The translations under genes and the position numbers were made by a program. DNA of 17,500 bases from Glandiceps talaboti (Eukaryota; Hemichordata; Enteropneusta; Spengelidae), in NCBI RefSeq assembly GCF_964340395.1, contig NC_135570.1, forward strand, positions 13,355,322-13,372,821, written 5' to 3'. The notes under the pieces were generated by a model. That model did not search any database. It was not told the origin of the DNA and was given only the letters and a program-made list of their open reading frames with translations. This document shows, one piece after another, positions 10,159 to 17,500 of the stretch. How positions within the stretch are numbered: position 1 is the stretch's first letter; the number at the start of each line of letters is the position of its first letter.

Positions 10159-10189
10159 ATAATGAATTCCATAACTTATAATGAATTCC
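10159..10189 (+). repeat. Short direct repeat ATAATGAATTCC
   Basis: Identical 12-bp copies lie at 10159-10170 and 10178-10189, 19 bp apart. Simple local duplication. Confidence 0.8.
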
Positions 10190-10204
10190 TCCAAACACTT
10201 CAGA

Positions 10205-10346
10205 TTACGTCAGACCTATGTAGAGGAACAAAGCGGTAAAAGATCAACTCTTGGTGATGACTCAGTTATGACAACAGCATGAGTGAATAGAGGTGTTTGT
10301 TTTGTCTGAAATATTAGACACGATGACGTCATCCCACGTGCATATG
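10205..10346 (+). promoter_or_regulatory. Group of bZIP and E-box type palindromes
   Basis: Within 142 bp there are TTACGTCA (10205-10212), an AP-1 site TGACTCA (10258-10264), a 12-bp perfect palindrome GATGACGTCATC containing the CRE core TGACGTCA (10322-10333), and adjoining E-boxes CACGTG (10335-10340) and CATATG (10341-10346). CRE and AP-1 cores are targets of ATF/CREB and Fos/Jun families. The group ends 20 bp before the foldback element. The density suggests an enhancer-like segment, but this rests on motifs alone. Confidence 0.35.
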
Positions 10347-10366
10347 AAAATGACACATTCCTTCAT

Positions 10367-10489
10367 TTAAAGGGGAACACTACTCGAGGAAATTTTGATA
10401 AGCCATGGGTTCTGGAGAGTCATTTAATGATTCTACATCACCTACAATTACTTGAGGTTTCAGAGAAACGTCAAGTTCAAGATCTTGTG
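10367..10489 (+). repeat. Left inverted arm of the foldback element
   Basis: It starts TTAAAGGGGAACAC and contains ATGGGTTCTGGAGAGTCA at 10405-10422, which is perfectly inverted in the right arm. Compared with the right arm it lacks about 10 bp (AGAGACATTT region) near 10394. Confidence 0.8.
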
Positions 10490-10606
10490 TATATAGAGTA
10501 TGCTATACACCAGAGTGTGAAACAGCTGTCATGAATATTCAATGTTCAATCTTTGAATAATGTATTTCCATTATCTCCCATGATGCAATGGCACATAGCA
10601 AATATA

Positions 10607-10623
10607 CACTGCACAATGCAGTG
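10607..10623. repeat. 7-bp hairpin at the inner edge of the right arm
   Basis: CACTGCA-CAA-TGCAGTG is a perfect 7-bp stem with a 3-base loop in the centre of the foldback element, directly before the right arm. Confidence 0.8.
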
Positions 10624-10745
10624 CACAGGATCAATTTGGCGTTTCTCTGAAATCGCAAATAGGTGATGTAAAATCATGAAGTGACTCTCCAGAACCCATT
10701 CTTTATGAAAATGTCTCTATTTCCTTGAGTGGCGTCCACCTTTAA
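10624..10745 (-). repeat. Right inverted arm of the foldback element
   Basis: Read on the minus strand it starts TTAAAGGTGGACGCCACTC and keeps the order of all blocks seen in the left arm, which confirms the inverted pairing. Confidence 0.8.
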
Positions 10746-10758
10746 GCCTTGGAAGGAG

Positions 10759-10781
10759 TGACTCAGGTCAGATTGACGTAA
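10759..10781 (+). promoter_or_regulatory. AP-1 and CRE-like pair
   Basis: TGACTCA (10759-10765) and TGACGTAA (10774-10781) lie 14 bp beyond the foldback element. They mirror the AP-1/CRE group on its other side, as if the element had inserted into an older cluster of such sites. Confidence 0.3.
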
Positions 10782-10788
10782 TACATAC

Positions 10789-10902
10789 CAATTGGTTTGT
10801 AATAATCCCAATCTTGTGTATTACCGCCAAAAGATGTTAGATACTGTTGTATTTTAATTGGAACCCTGGGGATTTTTGCTCGAGTTGCATCCATGAAGAA
10901 AT
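10789..10902 (-). CDS. Candidate internal coding exon, phase 1-1, unrecognised protein
   Basis: On the minus strand an acceptor (..TACGGTGCTCAG|) precedes 114 open bases that end at ATTG|GTATGT, a good donor. Both ends are in phase 1, so the exon is symmetric (38 codons). The product begins FFMDATRAKIPRVPIKIQ and ends GGNTQDWDYYKPIG. The mixed composition, with W, D, P and G residues and no repetition, looks more like real protein than the other frames in the window. Without splicing the frame stops shortly after the donor and reaches upstream only to a TTG at 10957. Symmetric phase-1 exons are typical of extracellular modules, but I recognise no domain. The foldback element would lie in the following intron, 44 bp on. 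A chance frame remains possible. Confidence 0.3.
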
Positions 10903-11148
10903 CTGAGCACCGTAGCATAACATAGAGTTGGAGATTGTATGTATGTCTAAAGTACAATTACTCTATATGTGTGACAAAGGAATGCTTGTTAATCCCTACA
11001 TCCATGATTGGTCTGAAAACGTGTTCATTTCCTGAGTGTGAAAAGTGCGTGACCCCGACATATGATAGTACATAATTCATACGTCGATTATCTTTGGGAT
11101 AGAATTTGTCCATATAAATAATGAGTTTTCCTTTCCCGTTTTGTCAAA
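10903..11148. other. Unique DNA, no gene seen
   Basis: It would be the intron upstream of the minus-strand exon candidate if that exon is real. No other structure is recognised. Confidence 0.4.
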
Positions 11149-11391
<243 letters not shown>

Positions 11392-11394
<3 letters not shown>

Positions 11395-11620
11395 GGCTGT
11401 TGACATAACTTAATCAATACATGCTCCAGCAAATACACAATAACAAAGATAATCAGAAAATTTAAACAGTATTTATGAAAATCAGTTACGGTTACATCTA
11501 TCGGGATTGTGGGGTAGAGAGTGGACAAAATCATGTTTATGAAAAGATGATATCAGAAGTCTGGATGAATACGGATACAAAATCATTAAGACAGTGATTG
11601 ATTTTATATCACCTTGCTAA
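11392..11620. other. Unique DNA, no gene seen
   Basis: AT-rich sequence between the CT tract and the hairpin. Nothing recognised. Confidence 0.4.
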
Positions 11621-11648
11621 TCATCTCAAAGTCCTAACTTTGAGATGA
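11621..11648. repeat. Perfect 12-bp hairpin
   Basis: TCATCTCAAAGT-CCTA-ACTTTGAGATGA is a perfect 12-bp inverted repeat with a 4-base loop. It is followed by CGTC, not by a T run, so it does not look like a terminator. Its right arm overlaps the CRE palindrome at 11646-11653. Confidence 0.9.
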
Positions 11649-11653
11649 CGTCA
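11646..11653. promoter_or_regulatory. CRE palindrome TGACGTCA
   Basis: An exact consensus cAMP-response element core, the second perfect one in 1.3 kb (the other at 10324-10331), sharing three bases with the hairpin. Confidence 0.35.
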
Positions 11654-11967
11654 CATACCCATTCACGGGATCACACTATGTGTGGATATGCTGTCAACTA
11701 CGTAGAGTGTTGTGAAGAAGGATGTAATACGCGCTCGCGCTCATTTGCATACAGTAGCAATAGGTTACAACTTGCATCCTTGAAGTCAGCGCAGGCGGAA
11801 AATTGACAAGACAGATGTCTGTCGCCAACTAATCCGACTACATGCATATGGTTTCGCGCTTGTTTCATAACGTTTGACAAGTTTTCACAAATGAGCGATT
11901 TCGTGTCCTCGTTCACAGTAATATAGTTCATAAATATATCCATCACAAACAACATATTGCAAATATG
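11654..11967. other. Unique DNA open on the minus strand, no firm gene
   Basis: The minus strand is open from the tetranucleotide array down to 11698, with a non-repetitive part that includes NHMHVVGLVGDRHLSCQF and ends ..YANERERVLHPSSQHST. The frame upstream is only repeat, and I found no good acceptor where the unique part begins. It could hold an exon but is unsupported. No protein family is recognised. Confidence 0.3.
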
Positions 11968-12168
11968 AAACAAACAAACAAACAAACAAATGTAAATGAA
12001 TGAATGAATGAATGAATGAATAAATAAATGAGTGAGTGAGTGAGTAAGTAAATAAATAAATAAGAAATAAGCGAGTAAGTCAGTGAATGAATGAATGAAT
12101 GAATGAATGAATGAATGAATGAATGAATGAACGAATGAATAAATAAATAAATATATAAATAAATAAAA
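11968..12168. repeat. Mixed tetranucleotide array (AAAC, TGAA, GAGT, AAAT)
   Basis: Blocks in order: AAAC (11968-11990), TGAA (11997-12019), TAAA/GAGT/TAAG (12020-12059), a mixed part (12060-12083), a long GAAT block with one ACGA variant (12084-12140), and AAAT (12139-12168). The units differ by single substitutions and keep period 4, which fits repeated local expansion of variant units. The minus-strand SFIHSFIH frame is an artefact. Confidence 0.95.
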
Positions 12169-13298
12169 CTGGCTTGCACATGATAAAAACACATACTCTT
12201 TGGCCCAGTGTTTCATATAGTAAATCTCACACCACTAAAGTGGTCTGAGAGTAAATACTACAATGAAAGCATGTTAACGTTGCCTATATGGTTATATCAA
12301 ACTTCTGGTAGAAGCTCTATATTTTGTGAAGAAGTTATGCATTAATAATTAAATGGTACTATTAGATGTATACCCTGATCGTTTAATCAGAGTTGTCGAA
12401 ATGACCGACGAGAGTTGTGCTAATTTGTGAAATAAGTAGGTGAATTATATTTCATATATTACTTAGGGAACTAAGTGAATTCCACATGGTACGTTTTATT
12501 ACTCAAAAGACTACCCGGGAACATCTCATAAACGTGCAGAAAACATACTAAGCACGTTGTATGATCATCACAACATCAACACGAAGTAATTATTAGACAA
12601 AATAGACAAAATTTCGACACAAAATGAAAACTGAAAACAAATAGTGGATTGAGCACGAATACGACATTGCGTCCAACGCATCATGTTCAGTTCATAATTG
12701 GAATGCCGAATCAAAATTTAGATTCAGAACGGAGGCAGTTCCAGGGTAGCTGTGAGTATATTTTCAGATTACTAACGATAGGATGGGCTTGGTATTGCAT
12801 GTATTATTCAATATTTAATTTAAAGTATGTTTGGTAGCCGTAACGAGAGTCGTGTTGTTATTCCCTTGGCGAAAACACGGCGCCTTGAAAGTTGAATTGC
12901 ATTCATAAATGATGCATCGGAACAAATCGTGTAATATTTACAGTGTGGCATATTTTTTTTTTGAATTTCTCGGTTCGTTTGCTTTATTTCAACCGGAGAG
13001 GTCATCGTAGAGATGAAACGTATCATGGGAAAAAATACGCACTTGTCCTTATTTGGCCGGTGACTGTCGTAAAATCGTCGTAAAACAATATGTCTATTTA
13101 CGGCAACTGTCCAAGACGTATCACCGATTTGTGGCAGCGGTAAAACATGCTCTAGTTAGCGAGACAGTTCTTAGTAACCCTCACACGGATTTACTGGTCG
13201 TGTTCCTCGTATTCCCGAAGTGAAAGCTATTAAAACCCTCTGGAGAACTATTAGACATTTCACAGATCTCACGAGACTTGGTTGCTATCACGTGACTA
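12169..13298. other. Unique DNA, no gene seen
   Basis: The 68-codon minus frame at 12820-13026 has an ATG in a poor context and no family resemblance. The frame at 12649 begins with TTG. A tandem GTCGTAAAATCGTCGTAAAA lies at about 13066-13085. No repeats above this size are seen. Confidence 0.45.
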
Positions 13299-13315
13299 GA
13301 TATACTGCTTTACAT
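13299..13315 (+). repeat. 17-bp dispersed direct repeat, copy 1
   Basis: GATATACTGCTTTACAT is repeated exactly at 13862-13878. The left flanks also share a TGCnATCACG word, which suggests a degenerate copy of a longer unit. Confidence 0.6.
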
Positions 13316-13861
13316 TTCAATCACGGCTGTGAGTATGGGAAGGTGCCGTAAAGTGTTATAAAGCGAGTTCCATTCCTCTATCAAATTCCCATTTGACTCA
13401 GGTTTAATGATGGATATTGTAAATACAATAGTAATTGTAAGGTCATTTTCTACTGTGAGTTTTTCCCTCAAAATCCAATAACTTTCGCAATTCGATCGCG
13501 TGATTCGAAGTTCTCAGACAAATTGATAGCACGGGGTGCCTTATATAACCTAAATTACGGATGCATTTCAATCGATAATAGTTTTCTCAGAACTCATCTA
13601 GCAGTTTGATGTTCCTATTACCAGAGAAAATGAAAAAAAGCTAAATGAAACACAAGAAAGGAAGAAATGAAACGACTTAGCGATAAACACAAACGGCCTT
13701 GGCAACCCACGCAGGCATTTTAAGAAATTAACCATCTTCTTTTACATTATTAGTTCGTTTGAATGTAGACTTGGTATGTTTTATGAGTTTTGCCACGACG
13801 TGTTATTATTGGGGACACATCTAATAAAACCTGTAAAACTGTGCAATCACGATTCGCTTGT

Positions 13862-13878
13862 GATATACTGCTTTACAT
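13862..13878 (+). repeat. 17-bp dispersed direct repeat, copy 2
   Basis: Exact match to 13299-13315, 563 bp away, with TGCAATCACG about 20 bp upstream as in copy 1. Confidence 0.6.
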
Positions 13879-14336
13879 GAACTATAGCAAACGTTTTTCA
13901 TCAACATAAACGGGAGAATTTGTTTGATCATCCATCCATAAAGTGTATATTGATCAACTTAAATGATTCATGTTGGCTTGTGTGACATGTAAATGAGTTC
14001 CGCCATGTGTTATAATGACAGAGGATTGGGTATACTGATTCAGGGGTAAAGAGTTTCTCGTTCAAGGTGAAAGTAGCGGAAAATAGCTTCCGTCACACAA
14101 ACTATAATACCAAAGAAACCACATATTAAAGCTGTGAACTTCTTCCGTTTCATACTCTTAATACCTTACCTATAACACACGAACAGCGAACTCCAAGAAC
14201 ATGTAAAGAGTAAAGGTAGGGATGAACACTATTAAATATAAACAACGTCTAATTCAGGCAAACGACCGGTAGCTGAATCTTGCATTGGTATTGTCCAATG
14301 GGATCATCCATCAAATGTTCATCCATTGATGCATCT
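13879..14336. other. Unique DNA, no gene seen
   Basis: Nothing recognisable apart from a small CGGAA/TTCCG inverted pair near 14078-14093. Confidence 0.4.
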
Positions 14337-14423
14337 CAGCAAGCCATCCATCCAGCCATCCAGCCACCCAGCCATCCAGCCATCAAGCCAGCCATTCATC
14401 CAGCCATCCAGCCATCCAACCAA

Positions 14424-14466
<43 letters not shown>

Positions 14467-14515
14467 ACCAACCAACCAACCAACCAACCAACCAACCAAC
14501 CAACCAACCAACCAA
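14337..14515 (+). repeat. CATC/CAGC/CAAC tetranucleotide array
   Basis: CAGC and CATC units alternate up to about 14424, followed by a clean AGCC run (14425-14464) and a clean AACC run (14465-14515). The order suggests successive expansions of single-base variants. The [10 protein letters not shown] and GWLVGWLV frames on either strand are repeat artefacts. Confidence 0.95.
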
Positions 14516-15526
14516 ATGACAAAAGAGCCAGTTTGCAAACAGTTAGATATCTCACAGTGTCAACCACTGGAAAGAAAATAACCAGCTGGCCAAATAAACA
14601 ACAAATACACCAGATATTCAAGACAATCCGTCCAACTTGACATAAAATGGAGATAAGTTCACATATCTGTCAACACTGCTGCAAACAGCACGAAAGTCCA
14701 AGATTACACCACTTTACCTTTTTCTCGACACCGTGTTTTGTTTCATACAATGTTGGGCCTCAGAGGTTGATTAGCCGAGGTTTGGCACAGCCCCCCCCCC
14801 CCTTAGCATTTTCTGACCCTGAACAAAATGAAAACGGCATACATCATCATATCAGTAAAACAGGAAGGCTAACAATATCACAAAATTAAACATTTCAAAA
14901 AAAAGTAAAATCATCTTGTGAAAGACTTGGTTGAATTCCAAGAAACAGACAAGCAGTGAACAGTAAACCTAACCGCATCTGAGTAGTAGATACATCTACG
15001 TAGAACTAGTTTGAGAGGTCTTTACCTTCCATATTAGCTATCTGTATATTTTGATTAAAACCACACACAGTCATTTTGTAAATACCCAAGGGCGATGTAT
15101 AGCTTCAAGCTTCGCTTTTAAATCCACTCTCTATGGATGTACAAGGTTCACTTTGCTCAACCTTTTTCTGATGGAGGTCATATCCTGGGGGATTTTACCT
15201 GAGATACTCAGAAAAAATTGTTCGTATTATTTTTTATACACTATTCTTTCAAGGCTATTAATATTTAGATTAATCACTCGTCAATAAGAAATGATTTTCA
15301 AGCGATTTGTTCACGGCTGAAAGTAATTGTACGAATTCTTTTTAATGTTATATCATTAGCTTTCACCAGTAAATAATCGACAATGCCTTTGCCCTCTGTG
15401 GACTTTAGACATAAAATTTCGAATCTACCACAGCACAGAATACTAACCTCGCATTTGCTTAATTGTTTTGAACCTTACAAATTGCCTTCCATGTAGTTCG
15501 AAATGCGGTAATATGAGTTCTATTCA
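14516..15526. other. Unique DNA with a C12 run, no firm gene
   Basis: An ATG at 14647 in a good context opens 80 codons, part of which (PPPP) is made by the C12 run at 14791-14802. The protein resembles nothing known. The frames at 15051 and 15468 begin with TTG. Confidence 0.4.
14791..14802 (+). repeat. C12 homopolymer
   Basis: Twelve consecutive C. Confidence 0.95.
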
Positions 15527-15804
15527 TCATTTTGTGTGCAAATCAATGCCAAGCGGTCCGAAACAATTTTCTAGCGCTTTTTTTTCCATGTTTCTATTTT
15601 TGACGATATTCAACGAAGCCCCATCGGTAGTTTCATTGAGAGAATTACTACGCCATACAAGATTGGGTTTCCTCCAGTGGGAATCGGTATAATCACCAGA
15701 ATATGCGATTTCTAATAAATCACTCCGGTTAGTATTTTCTCGTCGAAAATGAGATTTATTGCTTTTAAAAATATTTCGCCTCTCTGCATTCAGTAATTTG
15801 AAGT
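15527..15804 (-). CDS. Candidate terminal or internal exon, unrecognised protein
   Basis: On the minus strand a textbook acceptor (CCGTTTCCTTGACTTTTTCAG|) opens a phase-1 exon with 92 open codons up to TGA at 15527. The protein includes LLNAERRNIFKSNKSHFRRE and SGDYTDSHWRKPNLVWRS. Possible internal donors are G|GTGATT (phase 1) and T|GTATGG (phase 0). After the stop another frame stays open for 23 codons (NRTHITAFRTTWKAIC) and reaches GTAAGG, so a frameshifted or decayed exon is also possible. No nearby downstream poly(A) signal was seen. Frames of this length are expected about three times by chance in this window, so the acceptor is the main support. Confidence 0.2.
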
Positions 15805-16111
15805 CTGAAAAAGTCAAGGAAACGGTAGGATGATGCCACAATCCGATTTAAATGTTTAGAGTTGAGATCTTTCTGTATTGTGTGATCAACAGAAGACGTC
15901 GCAAACATCTTCCTAATATGGCAGCAATTTTGCTAATTAAAAGTAAGGGAACCATGGTAACAATGGAGGGGGTGGGGGAGTGGTAAAAGTTGCATAGATA
16001 TCCATACCTTTTACTGCAATTTTGTTTGGGAATCTTGATAAATAGTCTGGGTAATTACTCAGGTAAATTAGCATAATTATGTATACCTCCCTCGACTAAA
16101 GCACCAGATTC
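15805..16111. other. Unique DNA, G-rich patch
   Basis: GGAGGGGGTGGGGGAGTGG (15965-15983) could form a weak two-layer G-quadruplex. An ACCATGGTAAC half X-box lies at 15951-15961. No gene is seen. Confidence 0.4.
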
Positions 16112-16332
16112 TTATTCGAAACCTATGCAATACTTGCAAAATAGGATGATTTTGATGCGAAATGCTAACGCTTTACATAAATCGTATCTATTCATTGAGA
16201 ATTCATGTATGGATAGCTGTCCGTGTTGTTTATCAACAGTTACTACACAATTTAATCTCATTTTATCGTCAAATAACTCTCTCCGTTCAGGTGACGACGC
16301 TTCACCTAATTCCCGCCTAAAACTGTGTTTTA
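16112..16332 (-). CDS. Candidate exon, unrecognised protein
   Basis: On the minus strand a pyrimidine-rich acceptor (CTACCTTTTTTGTGTTCACAG|) opens a phase-1 exon that is free of stops for 73 codons to TAA at 16112. The product begins KHSFRRELGEASSPERREL and includes MRLNCVVTVDKQHGQLSI. Donor-like words inside it are AG|GTGAAG (phase 1, after 7 codons) and T|GTAAAG (phase 1). The whole frame extends upstream to a GTG at 16486. The opposite strand is also open here (16125-16397), which weakens both. I recognise no family. It shares entry phase with the candidates at 15804 and 10902. Confidence 0.18.
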
Positions 16333-17500
16333 CTGTGAACACAAAAAAGGTAGTCATTCTCCAACAACCAGCTGCAGTACAAGTCGTCTGGGAGTAAATT
16401 ACACTGTAAATTTTCCCAACAGTTGAATGCAAAATACTGGATCTTGAATGCACAATGAAGATGAAGATCCACACGCGCCAACTCACTGATCAAATTAAAG
16501 TCAAAATCTTTCACTGAACACATTATAAATGGGCGAATAGTTTTAATTTCACTGTTAATGCGATTTCAGGACGAAAACAGAGTTCTATGCATAGTATGAA
16601 ACAAGTCAAACTATACAGCACTCGCGGTTGAGCGCATGCTTTTGCCAAAGGCAGTTAGGGAGTCTTTAGTAATTTTAGGTGGGAGGGCTAGGGGCATTAG
16701 GGATTTATCGGATCATAGACCCTCCTTGTGGAGGGTCTTTGACCAGATTTAACAAAACAAATTCTCCGGGAAAGGCCACTTTAAAGAAATATTAGGGGAA
16801 GGGTGATATTTAACTTTGACTAATTTTATAATCTATTTTTTTTAATTTTTTGTGATTTTTGTGATCCCACCGCTGCCACCACATCTCGTCACTGCCACCG
16901 TAATATTATAACACAACAGCCACATCACTTCGAGCATCCATTGAATGAATCAGTTATGTATAGCTTTTGTGTTTGGAGAGGATTGGGTCTCACATCAGAG
17001 AAGGGAGACATTGGGGGATACTATCCTGGAGCGGGGATAAGTCTTCCACGCACTGTCGGTAGAATACACAGCCCTGTCCTCGTTCCCGAGTAATTTAATG
17101 ACTACATGTACAGATTCTTGTTTTCACCATTTTATCCTCTATGATTCATTCAGCAAGAAATGAAAAGAATGGAGACGCCTACAATTGCAGGGTTTGTGAA
17201 GTTAATCAAGCGAATCCTTATAAAATAAAACACTTTGTACAAATGGAAAAGAGAGTCGTAAGCGAGAAACGGTTTCAGGTGAAATAATAAGTCTTCCCAA
17301 GTCTATGTGAAGACGTGATTAATGTGTCGATATTAAATTGGTTGGCTATCTTGACAACTCCTAGCTTCGTGGAGTTAAAAGAAATATCGTTTCGATTATA
17401 AAACGGTCTCAAACCACGCGAGAACAGGGAAGTACCTGATTTGTAATCAGTTCCAGAAAGCGAACAAACAAGAATTTATTTCCACTCAGAACGTTTACAG
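16333..17500. other. Unique DNA, possibly an old repeat at 16620-16860, no gene seen
   Basis: The segment around the 16717 hairpin is G-rich on this strand (GGGAGGGCTAGGGGC, then AGGGGAAGGG) and ends in T-rich DNA with two GTGATTTTTGTGAT-like words (16839-16865) and a CGCTGCCACC/CACTGCCACC pair (near 16871 and 16892). It has the look of a decayed dispersed repeat, but the ends could not be defined. The rest is unremarkable. Confidence 0.35.
16717..16738. repeat. Perfect 9-bp GC-rich hairpin
   Basis: AGACCCTCC-TTGT-GGAGGGTCT is a perfect inverted repeat with a 4-base loop. It does not match the histone 3' stem-loop. It may be part of a dispersed repeat family. Confidence 0.9.

Larger units (their letters stand above)
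10367..10745. mobile_element. MITE-like foldback element, TTAA-bounded, non-autonomous
   Basis: Two ~122-bp arms (10367-10489 and 10624-10745) are imperfect inverted copies of each other, about three-quarters alike by eye with small gaps. The strongest blocks are a perfect 18-bp pair (10405-10422 against 10682-10699), TACATCACCTA, TTTCAGAGAAACG and the outermost TTAAAGG/CCTTTAA. Both ends carry TTAA (10367-10370, 10742-10745), as expected for a TTAA target-site duplication of the piggyBac type; a 3-bp TTA/TAA duplication (Harbinger type) is not excluded. The ends do not begin with the CCC usual for piggyBac. There is no open frame, so it would need a transposase from elsewhere. The arm divergence points to an old insertion. 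Confidence 0.8.

Noticed and set aside
11698-12216. 172-codon minus-strand frame
   Set aside because: The first half is tetranucleotide repeat. The remaining part is unique but lacks a clear acceptor and any family resemblance; kept only as a note in the region entry.
14280-14640. QPSNQPTN and GWLVGWLV frames
   Set aside because: Artefacts of the CAGC/CAAC array.
14647-14889. 80-codon frame with a good start context
   Set aside because: It is partly composed of a C12 run, and no similarity or splice evidence is seen.
16717-16738. Histone 3' stem-loop
   Set aside because: Stem and loop sequence do not match the conserved histone form, and no histone reading frame is nearby.

Overview
This is a stretch of nuclear DNA from an animal, probably intergenic or intronic. 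It is AT-rich, has no dense set of open frames, and is dominated by long microsatellites: TACA, TTCTA, CT, GAAT/AAAT and CAGC/CAAC types. It also carries one foldback element with long inverted arms. Long TACA arrays, mixed tetranucleotide tracts and a degenerate AGGGAGGCAACT motif near position 106 fit a marine invertebrate, perhaps a mollusc. That is an impression rather than a proof. Nothing in the window looks bacterial, phage or organellar.

Layout. 1-2200 is mostly unique AT-rich DNA with a C10/A25 homopolymer junction and a 23-bp perfect direct repeat (1284-1392). 2202-2868 is a 667-bp TACA array that contains an internal 264-bp duplication. 2869-8838 is about 6 kb of unique-looking DNA with scattered regulatory-type motifs (X-box-like, octamer, DR1) and one possible first exon at 8022. 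8839-9231 is a compound TTCTA-TACA-GACA microsatellite. 9377-10366 starts with a second possible first exon, is rich in AGATCAG/CAGA words, and ends in a group of bZIP-type palindromes. 10367-10745 is a non-autonomous MITE-like element with ~122-bp inverted arms bounded by TTAA. 10789-10902 (minus) is the best candidate internal coding exon. 11149-11391 is a CT/AC/C polypyrimidine tract. 11621-11653 is a perfect hairpin that runs into a CRE palindrome. 11968-12168 is a mixed tetranucleotide array. 14337-14515 is a CAGC/CAAC array. 15527-15804 and 16112-16332 (minus) are two weak exon candidates behind good splice acceptors. 16717-16738 is a perfect 9-bp hairpin.

How it fits together. I recognise no complete gene and no named protein family. 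The three minus-strand exon candidates all enter in phase 1, so they could belong to one split gene, but open frames of their size are expected by chance in this much AT-rich DNA. Several published-looking open frames (repeats of MYVC, HTYI, SILFY, SLSL, SFIH, QPSN) are only microsatellites read in frame. Many of the other open frames of 60 codons or more that I checked begin with TTG or GTG, which does not fit eukaryotic genes. I found no sign of a multi-gene system. The most informative items are the TTAA-bounded foldback element, the higher-order duplication inside the TACA array and the phase 1-1 exon candidate.
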